64,000 bases of DNA from Hippopus hippopus (GCA_946811185.2 OX328113.1:6634001-6698000); one strand, 5' to 3'; shown: positions 10,780 through 21,163, numbered from the stretch's first letter. The notes: generated by a model from the sequence alone, not told the origin. Translations and numbers: made by a program.

Positions 10780-10853
10780 TTAACTCTTAGACTGCTAAGC
10801 GCGACTCAAGGACCTTTTGCAGACCGTGTAGATCAAGATCAGACTGCACAGAA
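10780..10853 (+). repeat. Family B MITE, 5' half (B7)
   Basis: TTAACTCTTAGACTGCTAAG through GATCAAGATCAGACTGCACA, then abrupt loss of the second hairpin arm. It lies just after the mariner remnant. Confidence 0.75.
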
Positions 10854-10976
10854 CAATTTTCGAAATGACGATCCGAAAATCCTATACTATGAGTAAATAA
10901 AAGATTCTGCACTCTATGTTTTTAATTTCGAAGGACTCTATGAACGGAGAATCTCCAGTCATGTGCATTATCGATT

Positions 10977-11187
10977 TTAACTGTTTACCAACCGAAAACA
11001 TGTTAGACTGGTTCAAATCCAAAGCTGTTGCAGACGACAAATTAATTCTGGCTCAACTGATGATATTTTGCCTTGAAAGAATAGAAAACATTGTAGTTAT
11101 CAGTATTTTTTCCGTATACTTATAAAGATTTCTAAAGCCTTCTCTCCTCTGGGTATTCAAAACATGGAATTGCTTGGCAACGATTAG
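10977..11187 (-). repeat. Decayed family A MITE
   Basis: Starts TTAACTGTTTACCAACCGA, has GCAGACGACAAATTAATTCTG and GAAAACATTGTAG, and ends near TGGAATTGCTTGGCAACG. The central hairpin is eroded to TTATCAGTATTTTTTCC. Confidence 0.7.
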
Positions 11188-11261
11188 CAGGGATTTTTTT
11201 TTTCAAAATCATCAGCTGGAAATTTGTTTCCCAGAATATCGATTTTATGACGGCTTGCGTT

Positions 11262-11475
11262 TTAACCCTTAGGTTGCTGAGTGCGACTCACTGACCATTT
11301 GCAGACAGTGTAGATCAAGATCAGACTGCACAGAACGTGCAGTCTGATCTTTGATCTACACAGTCTGATAAGGAGGTTTTTTTTTTCCCAAAAAATACGT
11401 TTGAAATAACATTATTTTGGTGTCTACTATCGGCTTGAAAGTTTCATTTAACTTATTTGGCAGGGTAAGGGTTAA
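11262..11475 (+). repeat. Complete family B MITE (B8)
   Basis: Bounded by TTAACCCTTAGGTTGCTGAG and GGCAGGGTAAGGGTTAA. The hairpin is GACAGTGTAGATCAAGATC ... TTTGATCTACACAGTC. A reference copy for the family. Confidence 0.9.
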
Positions 11476-11557
11476 TTTAGCGAAGGCATGCCACACGGAA
11501 AAAAAGCAAATTTGGGGCAATTTAATCCTTTTTTGCCCCCCAAAGAGTTGGCAAAAT

Positions 11558-11767
11558 TTAACCCTTATCATGCTAAGTAAGTGAAATGAAACTTTCAAGC
11601 CGATAGCAAAAACCCAAATTTTGCTATTACAGAGGTATTTTGGGGGGAAAATATCTTATTCTCGGACAGTGTAGATCCAAGATCAGACTGCACGTTCTGT
11701 GCAGTCTGATCTTGATCTACGCTGTCCGCAAAAGGTCAGTGAGTCGCACTTATCAGCCTAAGGGTTA
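11558..11767 (-). repeat. Family B MITE, inverted relative to B8 (B9)
   Basis: TTAACCCTTATCATGCTAAG to CAGCCTAAGGGTTA. It lies 82 bp from B8 in the opposite orientation, so the pair forms a long imperfect inverted repeat. Confidence 0.9.
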
Positions 11768-12025
11768 TGTTTGTTTGTATTAGAGTTTCGCGCCGTCTTA
11801 AACAGCTTAGGTCAGTGCACCTACGCATGTGTTTCCTGGTTTTCTCACACCAGTACTGACACAACTTTCTTTCCAAGCCACTGACTACTTTTCTCACATG
11901 CATCAGAGGTGAGAGGCGAAAAATCGCCGAAAAAAGAAAGTATGCCTCAACCAGGTATCGAACACGCAACCACCAGAGCACGAGTCAGATGCGCTGACCA
12001 CTCAGCTACCCGGCCGAGCAGAAAT
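11763..12025 (-). repeat. tRNA-headed SINE, family J (J2)
   Basis: Read on the - strand, the head has GTAGCTGAGTGGTCAGCGC (A box) and TTCGATACC (B box), followed by the J body ending in a GGCGCGAAACTC-like tail. Confidence 0.8.
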
Positions 12026-12029
12026 TTTG

Positions 12030-12685
12030 AGATTCATCCACAGTATTGTATTTGTAAAAGAGAAACTAAACATGTCTCAAATCAGGAGATTTGTTTTTGA
12101 CATAGGAGATGTTTTTAAAAGCCTCTTTCGTCAGGGACGTTAAAACTTGCGATTTTGTGGTAAAGCGATAAGGACTGATGGTTCATGGTGCATTTAAACA
12201 GTCAGGGAAAATCAATAAAACTACTGGGGAGGAAGCTCGAGGAATCAAGGGAGATAACTGGAAAAAATTCTCCAATTATTGTTTGCTGCTATAGATATAT
12301 ATACAAAAACGCAAGTCGCGGAGACTGACTGGTTGTCATTGTGACAGTATTTTCCATACTTTTAGATAGTTTTAGTATGATTTAAAACTGAATGCATTTT
12401 GACATCTATATTGATTTTTTTGGCCGCTATTAGGAAATTCTAGTAAAACATTATTTTTTTCCCAATTCTTAGTCTTCATTGATGATTTGTCAATAATTAT
12501 GTTACAAAAATTAGAGGTAACCGATTTTGAAGTTTAATGCGATAATAAAGATATAAATAGCTCTCGTAAACATGACGTCAGAAGATGTTATAAGATCTTA
12601 TCTCTTGATCAAAACATCCGCCTCGTGTCTGTACTTTCATGTTCAATTTATGTAAGCAAATTTAATACAACTGGTCAACCATAAA
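12030..12685. other. No feature recognised
   Basis: AT-rich. Part of 12340-12400 resembles the M repeat seen at 12960-13200 and 24740-25120, but the boundaries are unclear. Confidence 0.35.
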
Positions 12686-12687
12686 CA

Positions 12688-12958
12688 TAAAAGCCCTGCT
12701 TTGGGAAAAGATGGTTCAGTACATCTACAAAAAGTATAGACCAATGTCAGCTTGCTCTGTCCGCGCAGGCTGACCTGGAACGAAACTTTTTGCTACTGGT
12801 CAATTTTTTGCATGTCCAAGAACTACCTTACATTACCTCATGGTTGAGTCAGTTGCTGGATAAAATGTACATTATGGATCCAAAATTATACGATAAATTG
12901 CTCGGTACAGCGCATTATAGAGATGCAGTAAACCTCCTTTTACCGGAACATAGTTAAA
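12688..12958 (-). repeat. Family C MITE (C5)
   Basis: AAAAGCCCTGCTTTGGG to CCGGAACATAGTT with the hairpin CAGCTTGCTCTGTCCGCGCA. More diverged than most copies. Confidence 0.75.
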
Positions 12959-12959
12959 T

Positions 12960-13200
12960 TCTAAGAACAGTGTGTCACAGCATTTTTACAAGAGGAACAT
13001 AAGAAACACATGGATAGTTGCACTGGCCATGCTGAGATTGTGTAACTAAAAAAGATTTCTATTTTTTGTTCCTTTTGTAAAAATTGCAAAAAGTAAACAG
13101 ACCCTAGTTTTGAAATGAATGTCTCTGCCAGCGACTTACACTTGGACCGATTGTGCAATAACAGATAGTCATCTTCACAATAATTTCCATACTTTTTAAA
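12960..13200 (+). repeat. Dispersed repeat M (copy 1)
   Basis: Shares AAAAGTAAACA, CTTGGACCGA, AGTCATCTTCACAATAATTT and CCATACTTTTTAAATGG with 24740-25120. Confidence 0.65.
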
Positions 13201-13294
13201 TGGTATCCGTGATGGATTATATCAAACAAATCTCGCGCTTAGCAGCGTTTAAAACTAATCTTTATTTTGCGGCAAAAAGTGTAAATATGCCCCT

Positions 13295-13393
13295 TTAATC
13301 CTTACTAAACAGTTCCGTGTTTTATCAAACCTGGGAAAGAAAGCTTTTGAAAACACTTTGGGAAAAGAAAAAAATGCTGGTAATTAGCATTTT

Positions 13394-13429
<36 letters not shown>

Positions 13430-13559
13430 CCTCTCCCCCCCCACCCCAAATTTTTTTTTTACACTTTCGATACACAATACACATTCCCCATTTGAACTAA
13501 ATTCAACTTGACGTATTTAGACTTGTCTGAAATTTTGTCTAGTGGCTGATAGTCTTTAA
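13295..13559 (+). repeat. Family A MITE carrying a (TC)n expansion (A9)
   Basis: TTAATCCTTACTAAACAG to GTCTTTAA. The second hairpin arm TTTTCTC runs directly into (TC)n at about 13396-13428 and a C-rich run. Its terminal TTAA is shared with B10. Confidence 0.75.
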
Positions 13560-13889
13560 CTCTTAGGCTGCTAAGGGCGACTCACTGACCTCTTGCAGAC
13601 AGTGTAGATCAAGATCAGACTGCACAGAACGTACAGTCTGATCTTTGATATACTCTGTCCGATAAGGAGATTTGTTTTTCAAAAAAGTACGTTTGAAATA
13701 GCATTATTCAGATTTTTTTCTGTCGGGTTGAAAGTTTCATTTAAGGTCTACGGCCCCTAACTCTCATATTTAAAGACGGAAGCTGCCGAGATTGGCCGAA
13801 TAGCCTGTACGGAAACGTCAGTGTTTCACGATATTTACCGATAAGTTAGGGGTCGTAATCGTTAAGTTACTAGGCAGGATAAGAGTTAA
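13556..13889 (+). repeat. Family B MITE split by an E element (B10)
   Basis: TTAACTCTTAGGCTGCTAAG to GGCAGGATAAGAGTTAA. Length 334 bp instead of about 215, because E2 (13741-13865) lies in its 3' part. Removing E2 and one TTAA restores the usual family B sequence. Confidence 0.85.
13741..13865. repeat. Family E monomer inserted in B10 (E2)
   Basis: TTAAGGTCTACGGCCCCTAA to TAGGGGTCGTAATCGTTAA. TTAA at 13741-13744 and 13862-13865 is a target-site duplication, since the interrupted host has one TTAA there. Confidence 0.9.
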
Positions 13890-13919
13890 GAAATAGCTCT
13901 AGGTGTAATTCTAGGTCCG

Positions 13920-14370
13920 TACTCACCAGCCATTCTTAAGAACATTCATAGTCTTTTTCTCCAAGATTTTCTAAATCTATAAGTAACACTACTTCTGATT
14001 GGCTTAAGCAAATGACGACGATAAACAACAATGATGGTAAACCACAACAAGTATAAACAATAGCAAGAACAGCAATACAAAAGTACTTGATATCATGTGC
14101 TTTATATAAAGTTACCTATTACTGAAGTCGCTATAATCCTTGATATTCACCAACCATTCTTAAGAACATTCTTAGTCTTATTCTCCAAGATTTTCTAAAT
14201 CTATAAGTAACATAACTTCTGATTGACTAAACAAAATGACGACGATAAACAACAATGACGGTAAACCACAACAATAATGATAAACAACGGAAACAGCAGC
14301 AATACAAAAGCACTTGACATCATGTGCTCTTTAGAAAATTACCTCTTACTGCAATCGCTTTAAATGCGGT
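13920..14370. repeat. Tandem duplication of about 225 bp including a Q element half
   Basis: Two diverged copies (about 13923-14146 and 14147-14370). Each has CATTCTTAAGAACATTC, CCAAGATTTTCTAAATCTAT, AAATGACGACGATAAACAAC and CTTGAYATCATGTGCT. The first part is the left half of MITE family Q. Confidence 0.85.
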
Positions 14371-14377
14371 GCTTTTC

Positions 14378-14437
14378 CCGACAGTGTAGATCAGGATCAG
14401 ACTGCACATTCTGTGATTACTGATCAGCACTGGCCGA
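14378..14437. repeat. Family B hairpin fragment (B11)
   Basis: CCGACAGTGTAGATCAGGATC then a broken second arm (GATTACTGATCAGCACTGG). Confidence 0.6.
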
Positions 14438-14533
14438 TTTAAAAAAAAAAAAAAAAACGGTCATAACAGAACAGCCATGGCATTGCTAAAAAGAAAGATT
14501 TCTTTACTGACTGAAATTTCGTAGTCGGAATTT

Positions 14534-14711
14534 TAACCCTTAGGCTGCTAAGCGCGACTCACTGCCCTTTTTGCGGACAGTCTGATCTTTGATCTACACT
14601 GTCCGATAGGGAGATTTCTCCCCCACAAAAAAAAAAATGATATAACATTTTTTGGGTGTTTATCATCGGCTTGAAAGTTTAATTTCATTTATTTAGCAGG
14701 ATAAGTGGTAA
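14534..14711 (+). repeat. Family B MITE with one hairpin arm lost (B12)
   Basis: TTAACCCTTAGGCTGCTAAG to AGCAGGATAAGTGGTAA. The hairpin is reduced to GCGGACAGTCTGATCTTTG, a clean deletion of one arm and the loop. Confidence 0.8.
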
Positions 14712-15035
14712 AGGTCGTTCGTTCGAGACACGCTTGGGGCTTAAATCTACAACTACCAGCTGGCGAGGCCCTGAAGCAACAGATATCTACCTAGGCGACA
14801 GCATAAACAATGTGATGGATAGAGCTGTATCATAAACGAGAAATACTATTTTCCTACCTGCAAACCTTCGAGTATACTATCCCAGAAAGTTAAAAAAGCT
14901 AAAGAAATTATTAATTAAAGAAATACAGCCCTGTCGTACTTGGTTTTTAACGTACGATTCGGTTGAGTGAGTTTTGGTCGTTTATCAGATTTTTTTTTTT
15001 GAAGTAGCACACGTAAACATCCTACGGGTATCCTA
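14712..15035. other. No feature recognised
   Basis: No gene signal or recognised repeat family. Contains a poly-T run near 14990. Confidence 0.4.
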
Positions 15036-15249
15036 AACCCTTATGCTGCTAAGCACGACTCGCTGACCTTTTGCGGACTGTGTAGATCAAGATCAGACTG
15101 CACAGAACGTGCAGTCTGATCTTTGATCTACACTGTCCGATAAAGACGTATTATCCGCCCCCAAAAAATACATTTGAAATAGCCAAAATTTAGGTTTTTG
15201 CTATCAGCTCAAAAATTTCATTTCAGTTATACAGCAGGATAAGGCTTAA
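15036..15249 (+). repeat. Family B MITE (B13)
   Basis: AAACCCTTATGCTGCTAAGC to AGCAGGATAAGGCTTAA with a full hairpin. Confidence 0.85.
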
Positions 15250-15374
15250 GATGTTATCGTCCTTGAACCCCCCCCCCTTCCACGTTTATTTTTCAAAATA
15301 CAGTAGAACCTGTTTTAGTGGCCATCTTATTGGAGCAAGCCACCTGTATTAAGGGGGGGGGGCTATCAATATAT

Positions 15375-15632
15375 TTGAGCCATGCTCTGACAAAAAAGGG
15401 ATTTAATGCACTGATGTGATGCATTGTATCAAGTAAGCCATCACGTAATAATGGATCCATATACTCCATTTGGTCTAACAATCGAATGAATCTTGAGGTA
15501 GAATGGTCCCTTTACATGCAGGAAATTTACCAAAGGCAAAAAAGTTTCGACACAGGTCAGCCTGCGCGGAATGCGCAGCTGATCTGGGTCGATACGTTTT
15601 GCAGATACATTTAACCCCCTTTTTTACGCAGT
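15375..15632 (+). repeat. Family C MITE (C6)
   Basis: TTTGAGCCATGCTCTGAC to GCAGTATGACCCA. ATTT flanks both ends. Confidence 0.8.
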
Positions 15633-15805
15633 ATGACCCATTTATTTTTTCTTTTATTAAACAAAACTTTAAATTGTTTTATAACTTTAATTTAGTAAGG
15701 AAATAGCTAGTAAACCACTGGTAGAGCTCTTATTCATCAACTGTTCTGAATTGTATCCTTAGCCTAATTCTAGTAACCCAATGTCCAAATGTATCGTTAC
15801 CTTTA

Positions 15806-16107
15806 CCGAGACCCGGTAGCCCAGTCGGTAGCGTACAGGACTCGAGAACAAGGTCACTGGTTCGATACCCGGCTTGGCCAACTTCCTTCAAAGGATTGAT
15901 GACAGTCGTTGAGACAAGATTCATTTCTCCCCCACAGCTTCGTTTCAACGATGGTTATGTTGGAAAGCAGCCAGTGGCTTGGAAAGAATATTGTGCAGAG
16001 TATTGGTAAAAAGAAACTCCAGGAAAGCATGGATAGGTGCACTGGCCGCAGCGATATAACTGATATAATGTTGAAAACAGCGTTAAACACCATACAATCA
16101 ATCAGTA
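15806..16107 (+). repeat. tRNA-headed SINE, family H (H1)
   Basis: Head: GTAGCCCAGTCGGTAGCG (A-box region), then GGTTCGATACC (B box). Body: GATTGATGACAGTCGTTG, ACGATGGTTATGTTGG. Tail: GCGTTAAACACCATACAATC. The head, body and short repeat tail are those of a V-SINE-like element. Confidence 0.85.
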
Positions 16108-16277
16108 TGTGTGTAAAAGTCGGTCTGTTTGTATATTTAGGAGAAGGGAGAGCGAGAAAGTAATATATATTACCACGCGCCGCTGATTTTTGAAACAACA
16201 TCAAAAAATCCCATTTATTAGGGATTAATGTGTTTTGATTTTTTTTCACCTCTGTATCAGCAAATCTTTCATAATAT

Positions 16278-16512
16278 AAAAGCTGTACTCCAAACGACAA
16301 AATTTTGGACTTGTCGAAATTCAAAGCAATTGCAGACGACAATTTAAATGTGGCCCAAGTAATGGAATTTGTTTTTTGATACAATTGAAAACATAGTGGG
16401 TAAAGGAGAAAATGCTGGTTACCAGCATTTTCTCCTTTTCCCACTATGTTTTCAAAAGCATTCTTAGATAGGGTTGTTTAAAACTCTGGATAGTGTGGTG
16501 AAGGATTTGAGT
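16278..16512 (-). repeat. Family A MITE (A10)
   Basis: CCAAACGACAAAATTTTGG at the left. Hairpin about 16386-16457 (GAAAACATAGTGGG ... CCCACTATGTTTTC). The right end has AAACTCTGGATAGTGTGG. Confidence 0.85.
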
Positions 16513-16584
16513 CGTATCTTTACACAACATCCTTGTCCTGCGGATGGGTCCTGCATGGCCCCTTACAGAAACCATTGGATGGAT

Positions 16585-16765
16585 TTTTGTCGTGGGAGTG
16601 TCCTTGGGCAAGATACTTCTGAGCTATGGGCTAGTCCTGGAAAAGTCCATGCCTCACATGAATAAATAAGCTGTCGCTTTAGTATAAATACCTCCATTGA
16701 GGCTCGATCCGGGGCCCCTGGGTTTCGAGTCCTACCCTTTAACACTGAACCACACAGGACCCTAT
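16585..16765 (-). repeat. SINE family I pieces in opposite orientations (I2)
   Basis: A + strand body piece (GTGGGAGTGTCCTTGGGC, about 16590-16650) is followed by a - strand head piece (ACTGAACCACACAGGA, about 16690-16765). A head-to-tail rearranged pair or two insertions. Confidence 0.6.
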
Positions 16766-16792
16766 AGCATGCCTAAAATAGCCTGGGCCGGT

Positions 16793-17171
16793 TTTATGAA
16801 AAAACTTAAGTCTCTTATTTTACTCAAATCTGCAAACATACTTATTTTCCGACTTAAGTTGAGTTTGTTATTTAAGATGCATTTCACTAATATTAAAAGA
16901 CTTATTAGACATTCTCAAATCCAAAGTTGACACAATGTTTAGGACTCAACTCAGCAAAATAATGAAGTCTATTAATTAACTTAAGTCCATTTATTTCGCT
17001 TAGTTGAGCCTGAAACATAGTGTCAACTCAGGATTTTAGAATGTTACTACAGTCTGTTGATGTTACTAATGCATCTGAAATAATGAACTTAAGTCAGAAC
17101 CTGAGACATTTAGTGAACTTGAGTAAGATAACAGACTTAAGGGTTTTTTTTTGTGTGAAACCGGGGCCCAG
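16793..17171. repeat. Long foldback element (arms of about 190 bp)
   Basis: CTGGGCCGGTTTTATG at the left pairs with GTGTGAAACCGGGGCCCAG at the right. Pairing continues through AACTTAAGTCTSTTAT, TTTACTCAA and TGACACWATGTTT almost to the centre near 16975. The arms are diverged but clearly complementary along their full length. Confidence 0.85.
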
Positions 17172-17258
17172 ACTGTAGGCTAATTTGGGTAAAGTCACGT
17201 GAAGAGGTCAATTTTTTTTCCACGTAAAAAAAAAATCACATTTTTGTAATCAGTCAAA

Positions 17259-17418
17259 TACGGTGGCACAAAAGTGACATGGAAGATATATTTTATACTA
17301 CGTGCGCACGTATTAGCTACTGCGTGCGCACGTAATAACTAATACGTGCGCACGTATTAGCTACTGCGTGCGCACGTAGTATAAAATATATCTTCCATGT
17401 CACTTTTGTGCCACCGTA
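17259..17418. repeat. Near-perfect 160-bp palindrome with internal tandem core
   Basis: Outer arms of about 52 bp are perfect (TACGGTGGCACAAAAGTGAC ... GTCACTTTTGTGCCACCGTA). The centre is four units of about 22 bp, each holding the self-complementary CGTGCGCACG. GTCAAA occurs directly on both sides, which may be a target-site duplication. Confidence 0.9.
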
Positions 17419-17511
17419 GTCAAACGTGGTACAACCAGCAGATTTTTATCTAAGGTTAGACCTATTTTTGCTATTTATATAGATTCTATTTATTTCTTTG
17501 CCACACAATCA

Positions 17512-17712
17512 CATGTTTTAACGACCCTGAACAAGAAGATTTAAAAAAAAAAACATTATGAAAAAAGGAGAAAATGCTGGTACCCAGCATTTTCTGCTTT
17601 TCTCACGATGTTTTCTATCCCTCCAAAAACAAATTTAAAATTTTGAGTCTCATCTTTTTGTCGTCTGCAGTTTGGAAAAGCCTAAAATTTTGCTTATTTA
17701 GTAAAGAGTTAA
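17512..17712 (+). repeat. Family A MITE (A11)
   Basis: TTTTAACGACCCTGAACAAG; hairpin about 17550-17612 around GCTGGTACCCAGC; ends TTAGTAAAGAGTTAA. Confidence 0.8.
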
Positions 17713-18372
17713 AGGCAACATTTCATACTTTTACAATCTCACAAAACTTCAAGCATGATTAATCTCTGAATTAAGAAGGCGATAGATGGCAAACAACGAG
17801 TAAAGGAAAAAAGAAAAATATGAGAAAAAAAAATATTGGTATTTTCGTAATGGGTTACGTAGCTCTTTGAGGCATTGTTGGATTTTGCTCCAGAATTTCA
17901 CAAATGACTGTGGGGATGTCATGTGATCAATAACGCGCGTTGATTGTGGGCGATCGCATTCAAATAAATATGATGACATCATATTTGAACTCATAACAAT
18001 AGATGGAGTTACCGATGAAAGTCATTCTTCAGTATTTCCCTTGATTCATCTTCAGTACTACTTTGGTCCTGATAAGATGATTATTTGTTTTTTATCCTTG
18101 ATTTTCTGGCACTGAACAGCTATGTTCTTGAGATATAGTTAGAGTGTTTTACAAGTCGATATATATATATATAGTTCCTGACGATTAAGAACAGAATTTG
18201 ATTTGAAATACATGGGGACCTTGCACATGCATCATAAATTATTATTATATTTGTCGCAATATCCCAAAGGGTACCAAGGATAAAAACAAAGGAATATGTG
18301 TGAAAGGACCGATCTGTTATTTGGTTACCTTTAGTCTTTATCTGGCAAGGGAGATAATTTAACTTACAGGAA
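17713..18372. other. No feature recognised
   Basis: AT-rich. ATGATGACATCATAT at about 17968 is a short palindrome with a CRE-like core, but nothing nearby looks like a promoter or exon. Confidence 0.35.
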
Positions 18373-18374
18373 TG

Positions 18375-18640
18375 GCCCCCACTGCTTAGTGATTCCCACG
18401 GCTGACCAACTAAGATAACTGATAGTCTTTCGGATAAGACGTTGAACCAATATCCCGTATTCATGACGGTACCATAAACCGAGCACGTTAAAGAAGCCAG
18501 CGTAACTTAGGATGGGTTTTGTCTTGTATCTTGAACTACGTATCTCCCGTAACGTTACTAAAAGCCTGCTTGCGTTGTCGCTCATTTGGGCAAAAGCTGC
18601 CGGCCATAAATAAAAGGATAATCAACCAATCAATCAACTG
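18375..18640 (+). repeat. SINE family K (K4)
   Basis: TCTTTCGGATAAGACGTTG, CCGAGCACGTTAAAGAAGCC, AGGATGGGTTTTGTC and a (TCAA)-type tail at about 18632. The head is diverged. Confidence 0.75.
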
Positions 18641-18649
18641 CATAGCAAT

Positions 18650-18880
18650 TTAACTCTTCACCAAACGACAAAATTTTGGGCTCAATCAAATTGAAAGCAT
18701 TTGTAGACGACAAATTAAATTAAGCTAAATAATGATTTCTGTCTTTGATAGGTTAGAAAACATGATGGGAAAAGGTGAAAATGCTGATTACCAGCATTTG
18801 CTCCTTTTCCCACCATGTTTTCAAAACCCTTCTCCCCAAGGGTCTTTAAAAGTTGGGATTGTGTGGTAAAGGGTTTTAAA
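18650..18880 (-). repeat. Family A MITE (A12)
   Basis: TTAACTCTTCACCAAACGAC to GTGGTAAAGGGTTTTAAA. The hairpin centre GCTGATTACCAGC is nearly intact. A good reference for full length (about 230 bp) and both ends. Confidence 0.85.
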
Positions 18881-18974
18881 CGCCAAATTTGTATCTTTTT
18901 ACTTCTTACAACCATCTAGAGTATTTTCGATTGTAGAGAAAAGTCTATTTTGTAGTATCTATCAATGTTTAACA

Positions 18975-19160
18975 ACAACAATGACAACGACGGCGACGAG
19001 GAGGAGGAGAAGGAGAAGGAGGAGGAGGAGAAGGAGGACGAGGGGGGAGGAGAAGAAGAAGAAGAACAGTGACGACAAAAACAACATCTACGAGGTTGAT
19101 GACGACGACGGAAAGGAAGAAGAAGAAGAAGAAGAAGAACGACGACGATGACGACAACGG
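18975..19160. repeat. Purine-rich (GAG/GAA/GAC)n tract
   Basis: Imperfect trinucleotide run; the opposite strand gives long Ser, Pro or Leu frames. No splice or start context supports coding use. Confidence 0.85.
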
Positions 19161-19263
19161 CGACAACGACTTTGAAAAAATCCTCGACGGGTCGCTTTAA
19201 AGTTTTCAAGCTGATAAATATCTAGAGAGGGCATGTCCTCTGTTTTACTTATTTTTACTTATT

Positions 19264-19590
19264 TAACCCTTTGTCCTCTTTAACACATATCCAATGTTTA
19301 ATGATTCTGGCCAAAAAAAAGGCTTTTGAAAAACTTGTGAGAAAAGGAGAAAATGAGGGTAATCAGCATTTTCTTCTTTTCTCATAATGTTTACAACGCT
19401 TCCAAAGACAAATCCCATAAATTGAGTGGCTTTTAAAGCAATGTTATAAAAGGAAAAAAATGCTGGTAACAAGCATTTTCTCCTTTTCTCACAATGTTTT
19501 CCACCTTTCTACAGACAAAACCTACATGTATGAATTGATTTGCATTCATTTTGTCGTCTTGAAATGATTTCAGTTTAGAAAAGTCTAAAC
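19264..19590 (+). repeat. Family A MITE with duplicated hairpin region (A13)
   Basis: TTAACCCTTTGTCCTC at the left. Two successive hairpin regions (about 19335-19395 and 19440-19502), then CATTTTGTCGTCTTG. Partial internal duplication or one element inside another. Confidence 0.75.
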
Positions 19591-19611
19591 TCAGGCGCAT
19601 GACAAAGGATT

Positions 19612-19933
19612 CTTTCATTGTCTGTATGGTGTTTAACACCGTTTTCAACTTCATGTCAGTTATATCGCGGCGGCAAGTGCATCTCTCCATGCTTTGCTAG
19701 AGTTTCTTCTACCAGTACTTCAATTAGTCTTTTCCCAAGCCATTGGCTGCTTTCCTACATAATTATTGTCGAAAAAAGGTGAAAAGATCTGTCGTGAGAG
19801 AGGAATCGATCGTATCGCAACGACTATCACCCATCCTCGGAAAGAAATTTGCTGAGCTGGGAATTCGAACCAGCGACCCTCTACCCCTGTTTCAACTCCT
19901 ACACGTTACCGACTGACCTACCTGGCTTGGCCC
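19612..19933 (-). repeat. tRNA-headed SINE, family H (H2)
   Basis: - strand copy. Tail TGGTGTTTAACACCG; head complement ATTCGAACCAGCGACC and GACTGACCTACCTGG. It meets H3 head to head. Confidence 0.8.
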
Positions 19934-20290
19934 TACTCACCGGCTTAGTCGTAGCGTACAGGACTTGAGAACAGTAGGTCGCTGGGTCGATTCCGGGCTC
20001 GGCCAATTTCTTTCGGAGGATTGATGATAGTCATTGCGACAGGATTCATTCCTCTCTCACTGCTGTATCTTATTTCGACGATGGTTATGTGGGAAAGCAG
20101 CGAGTGGCTTGGCAAGAATATTGTGCGGAGTACTGGTAAAAGAAACTCCAGAAAAGCATGGATAGGTGCACTGGTCGCCGCGATATAACCGAAATAGTGT
20201 TGAAAACAGTGTTAAACACTAACCAATCAATCAGTCAGTCAGTCAGTCAGTCAGTCAATCAATCAATCAATCAATCAGTCAATCAATCAA
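19925..20290 (+). repeat. tRNA-headed SINE, family H (H3)
   Basis: CGTAGCGTACAGGACTTGAG, GGTCGATTCCGGGCTCGG, then the body and an expanded (TCAG)n(TCAA)n tail at about 20225-20290. With H2 it forms a long inverted repeat. Confidence 0.85.
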
Positions 20291-20491
20291 CTGGGCTCGT
20301 CAGGAGCAGAACAGCAAACAGAACAGCACGATCCTATACCGATGTCTCAAAAAAGTCTACAGAAAAAATAAAGGTCTAAGTAAGCAAGAAGGGTCGTAAA
20401 AAGGTCCAGACATACTGAACTCAACTTATCAAAAGGTGATTTTCTTATCATATAACATGTATCGAAAGTCGTGTTTTTTTTTCTTCTCTAA

Positions 20492-20713
20492 ACTCTAAGG
20501 TTTCTAGGCGCGAATCACTGACCTTTTGCGGACAGTATAGATCAAAGATCAGACTGCACAGAACGTGCAGTCTGATCTTTGATCTACACTGTCCGATAAA
20601 AACACATACCCCCCCCCCCCACAAAAAAAAAAAAAACTTTGAAATAGTAAAATTTGGGATTTTACTATGGGTTTAAAAGTTTCATTTCACTTATTTAGCA
20701 GGTTAAGGGTTAA
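20492..20713 (+). repeat. Family B MITE (B14)
   Basis: AAGGTTTCTAGGCGCGAATC through a nearly perfect hairpin (ATAGATCAAAGATCAGACTG / CAGTCTGATCTTTGATCTAC) to TTAAGGGTTAA. Its final TTAA also starts A14. Confidence 0.85.
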
Positions 20714-20942
20714 CACGTCTCCAAACGACGAATTTCAAACTTATTCAAATTGAAAGCTTTTGCAGACGACAAATCAAATGTAGATCTAACTCAAAAGACG
20801 AATTTTGTGTTTAAAAGGGTAGAAAACACTGCGGGAAAAGGAGAAAATGCTGGTTACCAGCATTTTCTCCTTTTCGCACAGTGTTTTCAACAGCCTTATC
20901 TTTCTTGGTCGTTAAAACTTGGAGTTGTTTGGTAAAGGGTAA
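20710..20942 (-). repeat. Family A MITE joined to B14 (A14)
   Basis: TTAACACGTCTCCAAACGAC to TTGTTTGGTAAAGGGT. Hairpin about 20825-20890. Confidence 0.85.
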
Positions 20943-21127
20943 AAAGGGCTATGGGTCTTACTCAGATCTTTTAATAGTCAAACCAAACTTCAAGAAATGT
21001 TTATTCACTTCATTTAGTAAGTCAATACTACCAGAAAGCGACCATTAATAATTAAGAAAGAGAGGCGTGTAAGATCGAATTGTATTTACTTAAAATGGTG
21101 CGATGTCACATCAAGATACATCCTTTC

Positions 21128-21129
<2 letters not shown>

Positions 21130-21162
<33 letters not shown>
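21130..21162. repeat. (TC)n microsatellite
   Basis: Uninterrupted TC run followed by GAGTGAGAGAACTCTCG, a small palindrome. Confidence 0.95.

Positions 21163-21163
<1 letters not shown>

Noticed and set aside
15854..16444. 196-codon minus-strand frame
   Set aside because: It runs through the antisense of SINE H1 and MITE A10; its start and end words are those repeats read in frame.
18916..19209. 97-codon minus-strand frame rich in Ser, Pro and Leu
   Set aside because: Purine-rich trinucleotide repeat without coding context.
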